A DNA stretch of 64,000 nt from Aplectana chamaeleonis. Taxonomy: Eukaryota > Nematoda > Chromadorea > Rhabditida > Cosmocercidae. Shown here piece after piece: positions 42,701-52,053 of this stretch (its first letter is position 1; each line of letters begins with the position of its first letter). The stretch is taken from NCBI GenBank assembly GCA_029168955.1, contig JAPDOI010001366.1, positions 1 to 64,000 on the forward strand, in the 5' to 3' direction. A program made the position numbers and the translations under genes. The notes under the pieces were generated by a model. The model did no database searches. It was given only the letters and a program-made list of their open reading frames with translations, and was not told the origin of the DNA.

Positions 42701-45700
42701 TAAGGGCCGAACCACCTTACAAGATTCCTTTTTTCTGAGATTTCCGGTTCCCCGATTTCGACTCACAATAGAAGCATCATTACATGCCGTGGTCATTCCA
42801 AATGGAATATGCGTTTCTAGTATACATTGGATCCGAGGCAAAAAATTTCGGATAATCGGATTTCGGGCTGATCCGAAAAACGGTTTTTTTCGGTGATTCG
42901 GATTTCGGCTCGATTCGGGTTTGGCGTTTTTTCGGTGAATTGGATTTCGGTTCGATTCGGATTTGGCCTTTTTTCGGTGATTCGGATTCCGGTTCGATTC
43001 GGATTTGGCGTCTTTTCGGTGATTCGGATTTCGGCTCGGTTCGGTTTTGGCGTTTTTTCGATGATTCGGATTTCGGCTCGGTTCGGATTTGGCGTTTTTT
43101 CGGTGATTCGGATACCGAATCGTCAAAATTTCGAATCATTCGGACGGATATCCGAAATTATCCGAATCGGATCCAGTGTATAGTTGTTTATAGGATCGAT
43201 TCTCGACTTTGAATTAGAATGTTTACATTGCAGCTGCGAAACGTTCCTATGAATGGAGTTACATGCGTTTTTTGCCGCTTCACTCGTAGACGCATCCTAA
43301 CGAATCCATGAGTCTTCGTCGCCTCCTGAGATGCCCCTATGTGATTTCTACACCAGGGTTCATGATTCTGCACCACATGACTATAGGATGATTCCTGGTG
43401 TAGAAATCACATAGGTGTATCTCAGGGGGCGATGAAGACTCATGGATTACACGTTATGATGCGTCTACGAGTGAAGCGCTATAAACGCACATAACTCCGT
43501 TTAGAGAAAAGCTTCGCAGCTGCAATGTCAAAATTCGAATTCTAAGTCGAAGAATGATCCTAGAAACGCATATTTCATTTGGAATGGCCACCGCATGTAA
43601 TAATCCTTCTTTGTCAGTGTTTTTTTTCTGAAATGAGTGAACTTTCGTTATTGACAGAGATTTACAGCTGACATCTCGAAGAGAACAACAAAGTGTGCGT
43701 GAGAATAGTGAGCGTCATGGTAAAGAATTACTGGAAAATCAGCAACAACTGCGGGCGGCTACAATTCGTGCCAGGAAGACTATCAGTGAGTTCCTGCGAC
43801 GTTTCGTGCTCTCTGATCTGGTCTCTACTAGAAATCGTCACTCCTTTTCTGCTTCTACTCTAGATGAGACGGCGCGTACCTCTCTACTAGAAGGAGGCTC
43901 TTCTGAAATGAAGCTGAAACAGAGGAAAATGGACGAGAAAAACCTCAAGGATAATGCCGTGAAGGTGGGTTTACCAATTATTCAGCATCTTGTCAGTGGG
44001 TCTGTGTATCGTGGTGTCATTTTTCCGGCTTTGTTATCTGTATATTGCAGACCACAGAACGGCTGTCGGATCTGTTGTCAAAGATGGGCGATCGAGTGGC
44101 GCAGAGCGAGCAGACAATGGATAGCCTAGTTCATTCAAGTTCAGTACTAGCTCAAACTCACACGGAATTTGAGAGTCATGCGGGGCATATACAAGTGAGT
44201 TTGCAGCTTATTTATCTATATCGCGCTTTATAATCAACAAAATATGCGTCACGTCGCCCGTCGCGTTAAGTTGTATGAGTCTTGCATTACACAGCAGGCC
44301 CCGGCAGAGTTTGTCGAAAAGCCGACTGAGTCCGTGGCGGAAAAAACGACATCGGGTGCCTTGGCCCTGTCCGTGTTTGCGCGTGGAACACCAGTATAGG
44401 CTGGATGGATTGGATCGCAGATGGACTCATTGGGTGGGGTTCGCGCACACGTCTGTCACTATTTCGGTGTGTATCGACCGGATGGGACTCGCTAAGGACT
44501 GCTTTACCCTCCCCGTGGCGATTTGGAAAAACGTGTTGTCGTTGGTGTAGGTCTGTGACAGTACGTAAATGACCCGCGCTTGTAATTTCCTAAATGGCTG
44601 CGTGGATTCCTAAAAAAGACTCAAAACTTACAACTGAGGGTTATTTAGGGCGCTGAACCCGAATCTGGGGTCTGTTTGTCGCCAAACTTGGGGCTATAAC
44701 GCCTTTTAGCTGGCGTTACTAACCTTAAAATTTCAAAATGGGAAAATTTACCTCATTTTCGTGTTCAGCGTCCCAAATAACAACCACAGTGAGTGTTGAT
44801 TTAAATGTGACAAGTGTGACTTTGACCAAGCTGCCGTATACCCACCGTTACATACCGTAATCCAAGGAAAATCGATGAACCTACCACATGTTTGTGTCAT
44901 GCAGCCCAAATAACCCTTATGCAGCAGTTTTAAGACGATTTGATCGTAGCATTCTCGAAATCTTCAAAAGTCGCGTTTTGCCAGCAAAAATTTCCCAATT
45001 TTGAAGCTTCGGACAAACTCAGATGGAATTTTTCAAATATGGAAAAATGGGCCTCAGACTTGTAATCAGCACCCAAAACAACTCCCAGGAAAAAGTTTTA
45101 AGCTTAATTCGAGACATTTTTTCGAGTGCCCTAAAAAATTGCCGTTCATTTGCCTTTTTTCTCTTTGCAAAGCTATGAAAACACCCCCTTTTGGAAATCT
45201 CCTGTAAATCTGTGAGGCATTTAGGGGATTTGGAAAACGAACTATCAATGCTGTGTCCCATGCCTACAAATGTCAAAACACGGTTTTGTAAAAGCCCTCG
45301 GTGAATGTAAGGTAACCCCTAGTCAGTCGATCTACCATTTTTGAAAGGTGGCCACAGCGGTGGATTAAGGGAGGCGTCTGGAGTTGCCGTCGTGTGAGCT
45401 AAACATGCTGCGCTGCACTTCTACCGTTTTATGATCTTTCATGGAATGCTATGGCATTGAAGTCACGTCGCTCCGCACCGCACCGCTCTGGAAGTCTAAA
45501 ATCGAGGTTAGGCGCAGCTGTGTATTTCCTCAACGGGTGGTGAGGGGATCGTGAAGAGTTGCACCTAAGATTCAAAATTTCTGGTGGGGATCGTAGGGAT
45601 TTCGCCCGAAAAACGAAAATACGAGGAAGGGATCGTAAAAATGTTCAAAATTCTTGCTCCTTAGGGGCAAAGTACAGGCTATAAAACGACGAAATTCACT

Positions 45701-47525
45701 TGGTTCCTACGCGTGCTGGTGCGGAGTGGAGGGTAGAGACAGTGAGAGACTTCCCGTTAAAGAGCACTGCTTACTCCAGTCTCAGCAATTTCTAATAAGT
45801 ATTGTCAAGAGCCCGACCCATCCTAATTACCATATTCTGTCGTCTGGCCCCCACCCAAGAAGCATACGCACGCCGCTCAGTGCTTCCCTGTCTGCAGTCG
45901 ATCAACAACGCTGGGCTACATCCGAGCTATCACGAAGAATACTCCAGATGGCTGAGCATACGCGGTTCGTGGCAGAGTACCTGTCTGATGCTCAGCCCAA
46001 CTTAATCTATGGCGGCGTGCCCCCACGAGTCGACGACAGCGAAGCTGGACTACCGAGACGTACCCGAACAATACTCGCTGGTCTGCGATGCGGTCACTCC
46101 AGATATCTAAAGGCCCACATTCATCGGATTGATCAGTCAGTCCCTGATAAGTGCCCCGATTGTGAATGTGCTGGACATGATTCATTGCATCTATTTTCAT
46201 GTCCGGCCAGGCCTACAACCTTGTCTGCTCGAGATCTATGGTACAAGCCGTGTGAGGTGGCTAGCTTCCTACGCCTCTGATGCGATGCTCTGTTCATGGC
46301 TGACAAGAAGAAGAAGAGAAGCGAGAGAGCTCTGGGAAGACGGAGGCCGAGGCGTCGCGCGCGCCGCTCGCGCCCCGAAAGATGTGAATTACGACGTTTT
46401 TAGGGTGTATCTCTGCTGAGGCCTTTTACAACGGCCTACTTAACCCTTTCTTTGGGCGTCTATTACAGTGATTTGAACGATAAACCACTCAGGGATGTTT
46501 GATCCTTCTGTGGATGCTCCACGCGTTCGACTTCCATTGAGAATTCTGGAAGCGATGGCCAGCTGATGCTTAAAGGCACAGTCCAACCTCAGAATCGTTT
46601 TTCTGTTTTTCTGCCTATCTTGAAAACGGGCTCACACGGATTCCAATGATGTCTTTGGAATCGTACAAAGCCCCCTAAGAACGAAGTTATGGCCTTTCAA
46701 AAATTGTGCTACGGAAGCATGGTGGACGAGTTGTCCGAGGCTCGTAACTTCCGTCATTTGCAACCGATGTATGCGAACCGACCTGAGTAAAGAAAGGGGC
46801 TGGGAATGAAGGGAAGAACGGGGTTACTGGTCGGAAACTGTCGCTAATCTCGCCGCTGTTGAGCTCTAAAGATCGTAAAAGGGGCGTGCCAAAGTGGCTT
46901 CCCGAGGTGGGTGCCCCAGGGTGGCTTCCTTCTATATCTCGCTTATTCGGAGGAATTGAGAGCTCGCATTTGGCAGGGGCTATCTAGAGTGGGTGAACTT
47001 AACAATCATGTCGAAATCTCAGATTTCGTCCCTGAGTTTGGACTGTGCCTTTAAAGGCAGCATACACGCTCGTAAAAGTGGTTGGGGTAACTACGAAAAT
47101 AGAATGGTATGGCTGAGAATACAGCGCCTCCGCATTTTGTTGCGTCAAAAACTCGTTTGCGATATGCGTAGGCGTTGTATTCTGAGCCATGCCATTCTAA
47201 TTCCGTAGTTATCTCAACAACCTTTACGAGCGTATATGCTGCCTTTAAGTCACCAATTTAACGACCACGTATGCATGGACAACTTGGCTTTTCCTAGGAA
47301 AAGTAAGAATTAATGATTGGAGGCAACATAGGAGCCTCGTGTCACTGCACCACACGCGCCCGTAATAATGGTAGTTGTTTTCAGACTGGCAATAAGCTGC
47401 TGTCAAAATACGAAAGGAGAGAACTCACTGATAAAATACTCGTGACAATTGCTTTAATATTCTATCTTGCGGTGATATACTATGTGTTACAAAAAAGAGT
47501 GCTATCAAAGTTTTGGTTATGGTGA
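36741..47525 (+). CDS. sec-20: Sec20/BNIP1 Qb-SNARE of Golgi-to-ER retrograde transport
   Basis: ER membrane SNARE of the syntaxin-18/Use1/Sec22 complex that fuses COPI vesicles (family knowledge). Exons: 36741-36841, 37382-37490, 43668-43785, 43864-43964, 44051-44194 and 47385-47525; joined they give 237 residues (human BNIP1 is 228). The N-terminal part (residues 1-70, QQEIVRLDTLVKQKIDF) is helical and charged. Exons 3-4 give TIRARKTINETARTSLLEGG, like the BNIP1 segment that ends in LLQGG. Exon 5 is the SNARE core (DRVAQSEQTMDSLVHSSSVL). Exon 6 holds YERRELTDK and one membrane anchor (about 209-227, ILVTIALIFYLAVIYYVL) with a short basic tail lacking HDEL. The frame across exons 1/2 needs the donor at 36842, since the donor at 36837 would give an immediate stop. 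A 78-nt intron (43786-43863) removes sequence that is open in frame. Introns 2 (6.2 kb) and 5 (3.2 kb) carry RTE and other transposon remains. Confidence 0.95.
36886..37345. mobile_element. TTAA-type MITE, GGCAGTGTTCACG family, in sec-20 intron 1
   Basis: Left AAGGCGGTGTTCACGAGG and right TTGTGAACACTGCCC are inverted. The TTAA edges have decayed. It makes up most of the 540-nt intron. Confidence 0.65.
37560..37800 (-). pseudogene. RTE-type retrotransposon, C-terminal fragment in sec-20 intron 2
   Basis: The minus strand reads KSKYRWAGHLIQRPHDRLSR, then RITEWLPRDEKRPLGQPPSR and DWMQVAKDRAARKG, the characteristic ending of RTE-1-like polyproteins. It has the same orientation as the RT fragment at 41148-41708 and lies on its 3' side, so both could be remains of one insertion. 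Confidence 0.75.
38165..39074. mobile_element. Inverted-repeat element with arms of about 110 bp in sec-20 intron 2
   Basis: The left arm CACGCTCACAAACATGG, CGTCAACGGCGTTTGAAGC and GAAAACCATCCAGGATG is mirrored at the right (CATCCTGGATGGTTTTC, GCTTCAAACGCCGTTGACG, CCATGTTTGTGAGTG). AGGCATCATACACGCTC at the left edge resembles the GGCAGCATACACGC TTAA family. Confidence 0.7.
39367..40228. mobile_element. TTAA-flanked MITE, AAGGTCCGGTCAA family, carrying a nested TTAA element
   Basis: TTAA at 39363-39366 and 40229-40232. Ends AGGCAAGGTCCGGTCAAATT and TTCTGCCCGGACCCTGCCT are inverted. A second element occupies 39412-39864; the paralogue at 22868 lacks it and shows the unfilled site (AAATTTGGGTT next to GATATATTGAG). 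Confidence 0.75.
39412..39864. mobile_element. TTAA-flanked MITE (453 bp), GGCAGTGTTCACG family, nested
   Basis: TTAA at 39408-39411 and 39865-39868. Ends AGGCAGTGTTCACGATGAT and ATCATGAACACTGCCT are inverted. Inserted into the larger TTAA element around it. Confidence 0.8.
41148..41708 (-). pseudogene. RTE-type reverse transcriptase fragment in sec-20 intron 2
   Basis: A minus-strand frame of 186 codons with RT motifs in order: EYKKTFDSIEINAVLNALVS, IPIEKGVRQGDTISPELFTN, LGFANDIALTWKTM (catalytic FADD changed to FAND) and KIGLVINRKKAEVMVNIWCD. This is the RTE clade by motif. Both ends are truncated, and the lost catalytic Asp shows it is inactive. Confidence 0.85.
41756..42242. mobile_element. 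TTAA-flanked MITE (487 bp), GGCAGCATACACGC family, in sec-20 intron 2
   Basis: TTAA at 41752-41755 and 42243-42246. Ends AGGCAGCATACACGCTTGC and GAGCGTGTATGCTGCCT are inverted; GTTGTTGAGATAACTAC follows as in other members. Confidence 0.8.
42823..43180. mobile_element. TA-flanked minisatellite element nested in the Harbinger-like element
   Basis: Ends TACATTGGATCCGA and TCGGATCCAGTGTA are inverted, with TA on each side. The related element at 7486 lacks this block at the corresponding CTAGTATG, which is the empty site. Confidence 0.75.
42890..43120. repeat. Minisatellite, period 42 bp, more than 5 units
   Basis: Units TTCGGTGATTCGGATTTCGG + CTCGATTCGGATTTGGCG + TTTT repeat five times with few changes, then a partial unit. 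Long frames on both strands (IRISARFGFGVFSV; NPNHRKNAKSE) are products of the 42-bp period. Confidence 0.9.
44195..45650. other. sec-20 intron 5, first part: diverged dispersed repeats, no gene
   Basis: Contains several copies of the dispersed motif CGCTGAACCCGAATCTGGGG and inverse forms (GTGTTCAGCGTCCCAAATAA), also found at 40811, 41090, 54915 and elsewhere. No frame resembling a known protein. Confidence 0.5.
45744..46317 (+). mobile_element. 3' fragment of a diverged PHD-EN-RT-type non-LTR element (copy F) in sec-20 intron 5
   Basis: An open frame to 46280 gives LPVKEHCLLQSQQFLISIVK, AEHTRFVAEYLSDAQPN, RTRTILAGLRCGHSRYLKAH and CPDCECAGHDSLHLFSCPAR, ending EVASFLRL. The tail is GACAAGAAGAAGAAG. 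It matches the C-terminal third of the other copies but is strongly diverged, yet keeps an open frame and an intact zinc motif. Confidence 0.8.
46574..47050. mobile_element. TTAA-flanked MITE (477 bp), GGCACAGTCCAACCT family, in sec-20 intron 5
   Basis: TTAA at 46570-46573 and 47051-47054. Left end AGGCACAGTCCAACCTCAGA, right end GAGTTTGGACTGTGCCT. The right TTAA is also the left TTAA of the next element. Confidence 0.8.
47055..47244. mobile_element. Short TTAA-flanked MITE (190 bp), GGCAGCATACACGC family
   Basis: TTAA at 47051-47054 and 47245-47248. Ends AGGCAGCATACACGCTCGTA and TACGAGCGTATATGCTGCCT are inverted, and the arms (GAATGGTATGGCTGAGAATA) pair for most of the length. It ends 140 bp before sec-20 exon 6. 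Confidence 0.85.
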
Positions 47526-47938
47526 TAATAAGATTCTTAAATTCGTTTTTACCGAAGAATGTCTGTGATATCATGCTGTGTTCGAGTGCGATTGCAAGCT
47601 GGAGTAGCCGCTATTATCTGTCGGCTTTTAGGGTCTGGCAGGATGTTTCAGACGTCTATGGGAGCGCCAGCTGTCGACGGGGTGAGCCGCTCACCTATAC
47701 GGTTTTGATTGATGAACTACTGTGGCTAAGAAGTTGATCCCATTGGGAGCTTTTTCCCCTGTAGACGTACGCGCCAGACGTGTTGAGCGTGCTGCTCCCG
47801 CGTAGAGCGTGTGTCCGTGTGCGTTTTTTTCTGAAATCCTTATATGTAGAGTAGCGGCTTGTAAAATGCGAAACTCGTCTTGCGATCGCTTGAGGACCGA
47901 AAGTTTTTGACGGATTGTAAATATAATTTGGAATGGGT

Positions 47939-48048
47939 AATAAACTTATGGAGATGAGGTGTTCTTGCTTTGGTTGCTGTAGCGTTCTGCTTCTTCTAAT
48001 ACTTCTTGAAATGCGTTTTGTTAAAAAAAAGTTCCATTGTTCATGCAG
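47939..48048 (+). promoter_or_regulatory. Intercistronic signal sec-20/PSMD10: polyA signal and splice acceptor
   Basis: AATAAA at 47939-47944 lies 104 nt before the acceptor TTCATGCAG ending at 48048, and the PSMD10 ATG follows after two bases. This spacing is close to the roughly 100 nt typical of operons with SL2-type trans-splicing. The rest of the 525-nt gap (47526-47938) shows no recognisable element. Confidence 0.6.
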
Positions 48049-48050
48049 CA

Positions 48051-50062
48051 ATGGAAGTGGATAGCCCTCCTGTTAAAATGGAGGAACTGGTTCGGGAATA
48101 TGCCGAATTCCTACGGCTGTCAGATGATGAGGTACTTGAACACATTTTTGAGCTCAGTTATTCCCTAATGAACTCCTTTGATATTTTAGTCGGCTAAACG
48201 CATGGTGACACGCTTTGAGGGGATTCTTGAGGCCACAGATGACTCTGGACGTAGTACGCCTCATTTCGCGGCGGTTGGAGGTTGTCTGCCCATTCTACAG
48301 CTGTCCATTTCGCAGGACAAGTCGGCTGCTAACCGAACTGATGAGGTATAGTACGAACAAAATATAGCATTTCTGCTGTATTTTATGTACATACTTGATC
48401 ACCTTGATATGTTTTGTTTAGATGGGCTGGACCCCTTTGATGATCGCCGCTTCTGCAGGTCGAGTTGAGATTATTCGGTACCTACTGTCGCTTCCACAGG
48501 TAGCTTTCCACAGCATGTTGTAGTTGGTGAGAATTTTGCATAACACGTCCAGGTCGATGTGAACCACAGGAACGTGAACCGGCAAACAGCTCTGCACTAT
48601 GCCGCTAGTAAAAATCATAGAGAGGTGGTTTTGCTTCGCTTGTGGCTGCGTAAACGAGTTTCAGATAACGTCGGTGATTGCAGATCACTCATCTGCTACT
48701 TGAAGCTGGAGCAGACGTGAATGCTTCTGATAAGTACGGCGCGACTCCGCTTCACAGGGCAGCCAGTCAGGGTCATGACAAGGTAAATTTGCACTGAACT
48801 GTTTTGCCACTTAGGCGTCATACATTATCATATGCCAGAAACAATTATATCGAAGCGACATATCGACACGTGGAAGGTGCCAACAACTTCTGAGGCTGCG
48901 TTTTGGGTCACCTCTATTGTTGGGGTGCGCATAGGACACAGTAATAAGCGCCGCAGCTGTAGCCGTGTTCAAAAATGACCGCTTAGCTATGGACAGCGCA
49001 AACTATCGCGTCGCGACTCGCACGCATCAACTTCCGAGGAAGTTGAATGATATATGTCGCTATGCGGCATTTCGCGCTATCTGCAGCAAGCAGATCATCC
49101 ACCGTAAACGACAATTCTTGACAAGCATGAGGATCATGGCAAACCATCAAAGAAGTGACTTCGTTCCCCCTTACTATTTTTCCATGGTGACGAAGCGTAA
49201 TCATTAGTTTCAGATTGTGCATTTGCTGCTCGGTCGCCCGAAAATCCACATCGATCCCCGAAACTCTGAGGGGAACACGCCGCTGTGAGAGAATTTCGTT
49301 TTTGTTTCGAGACGTAGAGTTCTGATGGCATAATGACTTTCGACAGGTTTCTTGCATGTGAGGAAGGACGAGAGGACGCCGCATTGGCTCTTGTTCGGAA
49401 GGGCGCGGATTTGAAGATCAAGAATAAGGTGATTTTCGTAGCGGTTAGCACTCTTCTTTCCGATGACTTGTTTGGTGGAAGGACCACGGAACAACGGTAT
49501 CCGAAGATGTTGGCAAACCCTTTTTGTGGGCTGACGCGTCACATTTGCTCGAAATCGGAATTCCCTCGCTTAACAACTTATAGAACGGATTCTTCTTCTT
49601 TGTAGCCGCGAAATGGTTGCAGTACTAGGTTCAGAAACTGGGCGAATTCTTCCGTAGGTCCATTGTAGTTAAAGTCCGCCCGATTGAGACTGTCCGCCCT
49701 TGCGGTTAGCGTGCGTGTCGGGCGACCGTGGTATAAGCATTTCTCTGACCTGTAGAAAGGCTGGCAGGAGTATTAGATATATGTAACTGTAATGTCCCTG
49801 TCAGCTCTCTGCAGCCGTGGAGAGGCTTCTCCAAAAAAATGCCTTCGCGACGTTCGTGCGATACGCACGCCGACCGCGTGGATGGACAGTGCATCGGGTA
49901 TGCTACTGTCGACAGTTTTCACCAAGAGCAGGTTCGAGAAATTTCGATGATTTATTTGAATATTTTCAGGATGAACAGAGCCCCATTGATGTGATAAAGA
50001 CGACTGAACTTGCGATAATATTGCGTAACGCTGAAAAACAGGCTCAAGCTATGCAGCATTGA
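48051..50062 (+). CDS. PSMD10: Gankyrin-like ankyrin-repeat protein (26S proteasome assembly chaperone PSMD10)
   Basis: Gankyrin binds the Rpt3 ATPase during assembly of the proteasome regulatory particle (family knowledge). Eight exons: 48051-48131, 48190-48345, 48422-48499, 48553-48624, 48684-48782, 49214-49284, 49347-49428 and 49970-50062, all GT-AG and in phase, giving 243 residues (human 226). Five clear ankyrin repeats can be read: about 47-76 ([20 protein letters not shown]), 80-110 ([20 protein letters not shown]), 114-146 ([20 protein letters not shown]), 148-178 ([20 protein letters not shown]) and 182-213 ([20 protein letters not shown]). The last exon is a capping helix ([19 protein letters not shown]). 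LHYAASKN and GNTPL are almost gankyrin signatures. The ATG lies two bases after a splice acceptor at 48048, typical of trans-splicing. Most introns are 53-76 nt; introns 5 and 7 are about 430-540 nt and intron 7 holds an inverted-repeat element. AATAAA at 50170-50175 follows. Confidence 0.95.
49681..49899. mobile_element. Inverted-repeat element, GACTGTCCGCCC family, in PSMD10 intron 7
   Basis: GAGACTGTCCGCCCTTGCGG at the left and CCGCGTGGATGGACAGT at the right are inverted. GCCTTCGCGACGTTC and GATACGCACGCCGACC recur in the related copy at 61634-61846. Confidence 0.6.
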
Positions 50063-50169
50063 TCTCCAGCCGACGTTAAGAATTTCCTGGTGTATTTAAT
50101 ACGTGTTATTGTACTGAATTTCTCTTGTTATTTTCTCGGTTAGCAAAAATGTATGCTTCATCTACTACG

Positions 50170-50175
50170 AATAAA
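50170..50175 (+). terminator. PolyA signal of the PSMD10-like gene
   Basis: AATAAA about 110 nt after the stop codon, the expected position for a nematode 3' end. Confidence 0.55.
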
Positions 50176-50226
50176 TATTCTTCATGCCACGGTTTGTCTT
50201 GGATCTGAAGGAGATGCATACCTATG

Positions 50227-50380
50227 TACAGTCCTCATCAAAGCAAAATTCCGCTCCGCAGTCGCGGACAGCCGCTGTTGCAGCACGCAGCACGATTATA
50301 ATCGTGCTGCGAGAAGTAATCGTATTGGGACCTGCTGGTGCGCAACTGCGAAGCGCAATTTTTATCCGATAAGTACAGTA
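50227..50380. mobile_element. Small member of the TACTGTGCTTCTC MITE family just after PSMD10
   Basis: TACAGTCC...AAATTCCGCTCCGCAG at the left and CTGCGAAGCGCAATTTTTAT...TACAGTA at the right are inverted. The centre contains a perfect 24-bp palindrome (50287-50310, built on GCAGCACGATTA). It begins about 50 bp after the polyA signal. Confidence 0.6.
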
Positions 50381-50593
50381 AAATAACAAGTTGTTCCCAA
50401 AAGTCGATAAAGGGAGTTTGTTAAAAAAATATGATTAGTTCTCACGATTCGTTGTGGTGCAATCATTATGGAGAATTGATCGACTCATTCAGTTCGGACG
50501 GATCATTCGGTTTTTAATCGAGGTCAGTGTCCACAATGAAAACCGTTCCCTAGTACTCACCGAAATTTGAAAGGTTCGGGGTCTACTGCAGCA

Positions 50594-50943
50594 GCAATGT
50601 CGAAAAAACGGCTTAAATGGGTCCCAAATAGCCCTACACGGCCCTGAACTTGTGTGTGAAGCGCAATGTCAGCCTACACCTTTCAACGGCTATTGATCAA
50701 AGCAAACAGCGGAGAAATTAACTCCAACAAAACGCGATTATCAGATTATAGAACTATTCCCCATGATGCACGGATTGCACAAAATCACTCCATTTGAATA
50801 TTGTTTTTCTAACGGAGTTGATTTTTCAGTTGCGTGTTTCGATAAGTGGCCGTTGAGGGGAGTGGGCGGTGATTGCGCTTTACATAAAAGTTCAGGGCCG
50901 TGTAGGGCTATTTGGGATTCTTTTTAGCCGTTTTTCGACATTG
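50594..50943. mobile_element. Inverted-repeat element (350 bp)
   Basis: CAATGTCGAAAAAACGGCTT and AAATAGCCCTACACGGCCCT at the left are mirrored by AGGGCCGTGTAGGGCTATTT and AGCCGTTTTTCGACATTG at the right. No gene in it. Confidence 0.7.
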
Positions 50944-52053
50944 TAGTTGCCTTGAGCCCCGCGCCCTTTCATTTCCTTTGGAAACTCGGAGACGGCTTTC
51001 TTCGTGGACACTGGCTCTAACTGGTATGCGGATTTTCATTATTTCGCACTTTTAAAATCGTTTTTCGTCTCAGTGCAGATTTCCCAATGTTCAGGCGATT
51101 TCGATGTTTAAAGGCAGTGCTTACGATGAGAAAGTTGCCCATTTTGTCTAAAGAAACGTAAGCTTTAGGTTCCTTCAAGAAGGGCTGCGGGACGCTTCGG
51201 GCGAAAAAGAAGAGTGCGGACAGGAAGGGTATTAAACTAGTTTTAAGATCAGAGTTTTCATGCTTCATGCTTCAAACTTTTCAGTTTCAGATGTAACTTC
51301 TACCATATCTGAGGCTTTACACGCCTCAATTCTGTTCGATAGGTATATTTGAGGACAAATATATGAAACATTTTCCTCCGCGTCATTACCCGATTTCGGC
51401 CTAAACACTCGGTCCTCTAAGAAGAATAAGGAAGGAAGTACGACGAAAAACGGCCAAGAAGTGGTTAGAAATCTATTGGATCGGCGGACCCATTGGATCA
51501 TCCCGCCCTCGTCAGTTCTCCATCGTCCGTTTCACCAAAGGAGCAGTTGCCGGATTTTTGAACACTCATCCCGAAAGATTCTAACATCCGAGCATGTGCA
51601 TTGAGGCATCTCATTTTTGAAAAGTCTTCGGTACAAGCGACGGAAAACAATGTCACTTGCCTAAGATTTTTGATGCGCAAAACCATTTATGACGTTAGGT
51701 TTGACGCTTTGTCTGCAAGTTTCTTGAAACACGGCAGAGAAGCGTAATCAAATATTTTGGGGGTTTTTTCAAAGACAACGTACGCGCAGAAAACCATATC
51801 TTATTTTTTTGTATAGCTTGGCCTCTCTAGTGAACGAAAATACCGAAAGAGCCCTGAAAAACCTCCATTTGTAGAGAAAAACCTTTCTGACAAGGGAAGT
51901 ATACAAAGCGTAGGTCGCATCTGCGAAAACGACTAGTATCGTTAGTATCTCTTCTGGCTCAATAGTAAAAACGCGCAGTATCCCGCCCCCAGCTGCAGGT
52001 TCAAAAAAGTTATGAGCATTTTCCGATCGTCGCGAAAAGGCAAGGGTATCCAC
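50944..52053. other. Gene-free stretch with decayed element ends
   Basis: TTAAAGGCAGTGCTTACGAT at 51108 is a left end of the GGCAGTGTTCACG TTAA family without a clear partner. The segment about 51890-52000 (ACAAAGCGTAGGTC, ACGACTAGTATCGT, CGCAGTATCCCG) is inverted relative to about 55660-55760. No coding frame recognised. Confidence 0.5.

Larger units (their letters stand above)
42776..43613. mobile_element. PIF/Harbinger-like element, second copy, TCA target duplication
   Basis: The ends CAATAGAAGCATCATTACAT and ATGTAATAATCCTTCTTTG are inverted, matching the element at 7486-9144, and share ATATGCGTTTCTAGTAT and GCAGCTGCGAA inside. TCA flanks both sides (42773-42775 and 43614-43616). It ends about 55 bp before sec-20 exon 3. 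Confidence 0.8.

Noticed and set aside
42880..43120. CRISPR-like array of regular repeats
   Set aside because: Units are contiguous, without unique spacers, in a eukaryotic intron.
42647..43212. Repetitive proteins (NPNHRKNAKSE or RISARFGFGVFSV) as possible structural genes
   Set aside because: The period is 42 bp, a multiple of three, so all frames stay open; the array lies inside a transposable element.
43786..43863. Exon 3 of sec-20 reading on without an intron (frame is open through 43786-43863)
   Set aside because: A strong donor (A/GTGAGT) and acceptor (TACTCTAG) bracket 78 nt; removing it restores the BNIP1-like TINETARTSLLEGG segment in frame, while read-through adds residues with no counterpart in the family.
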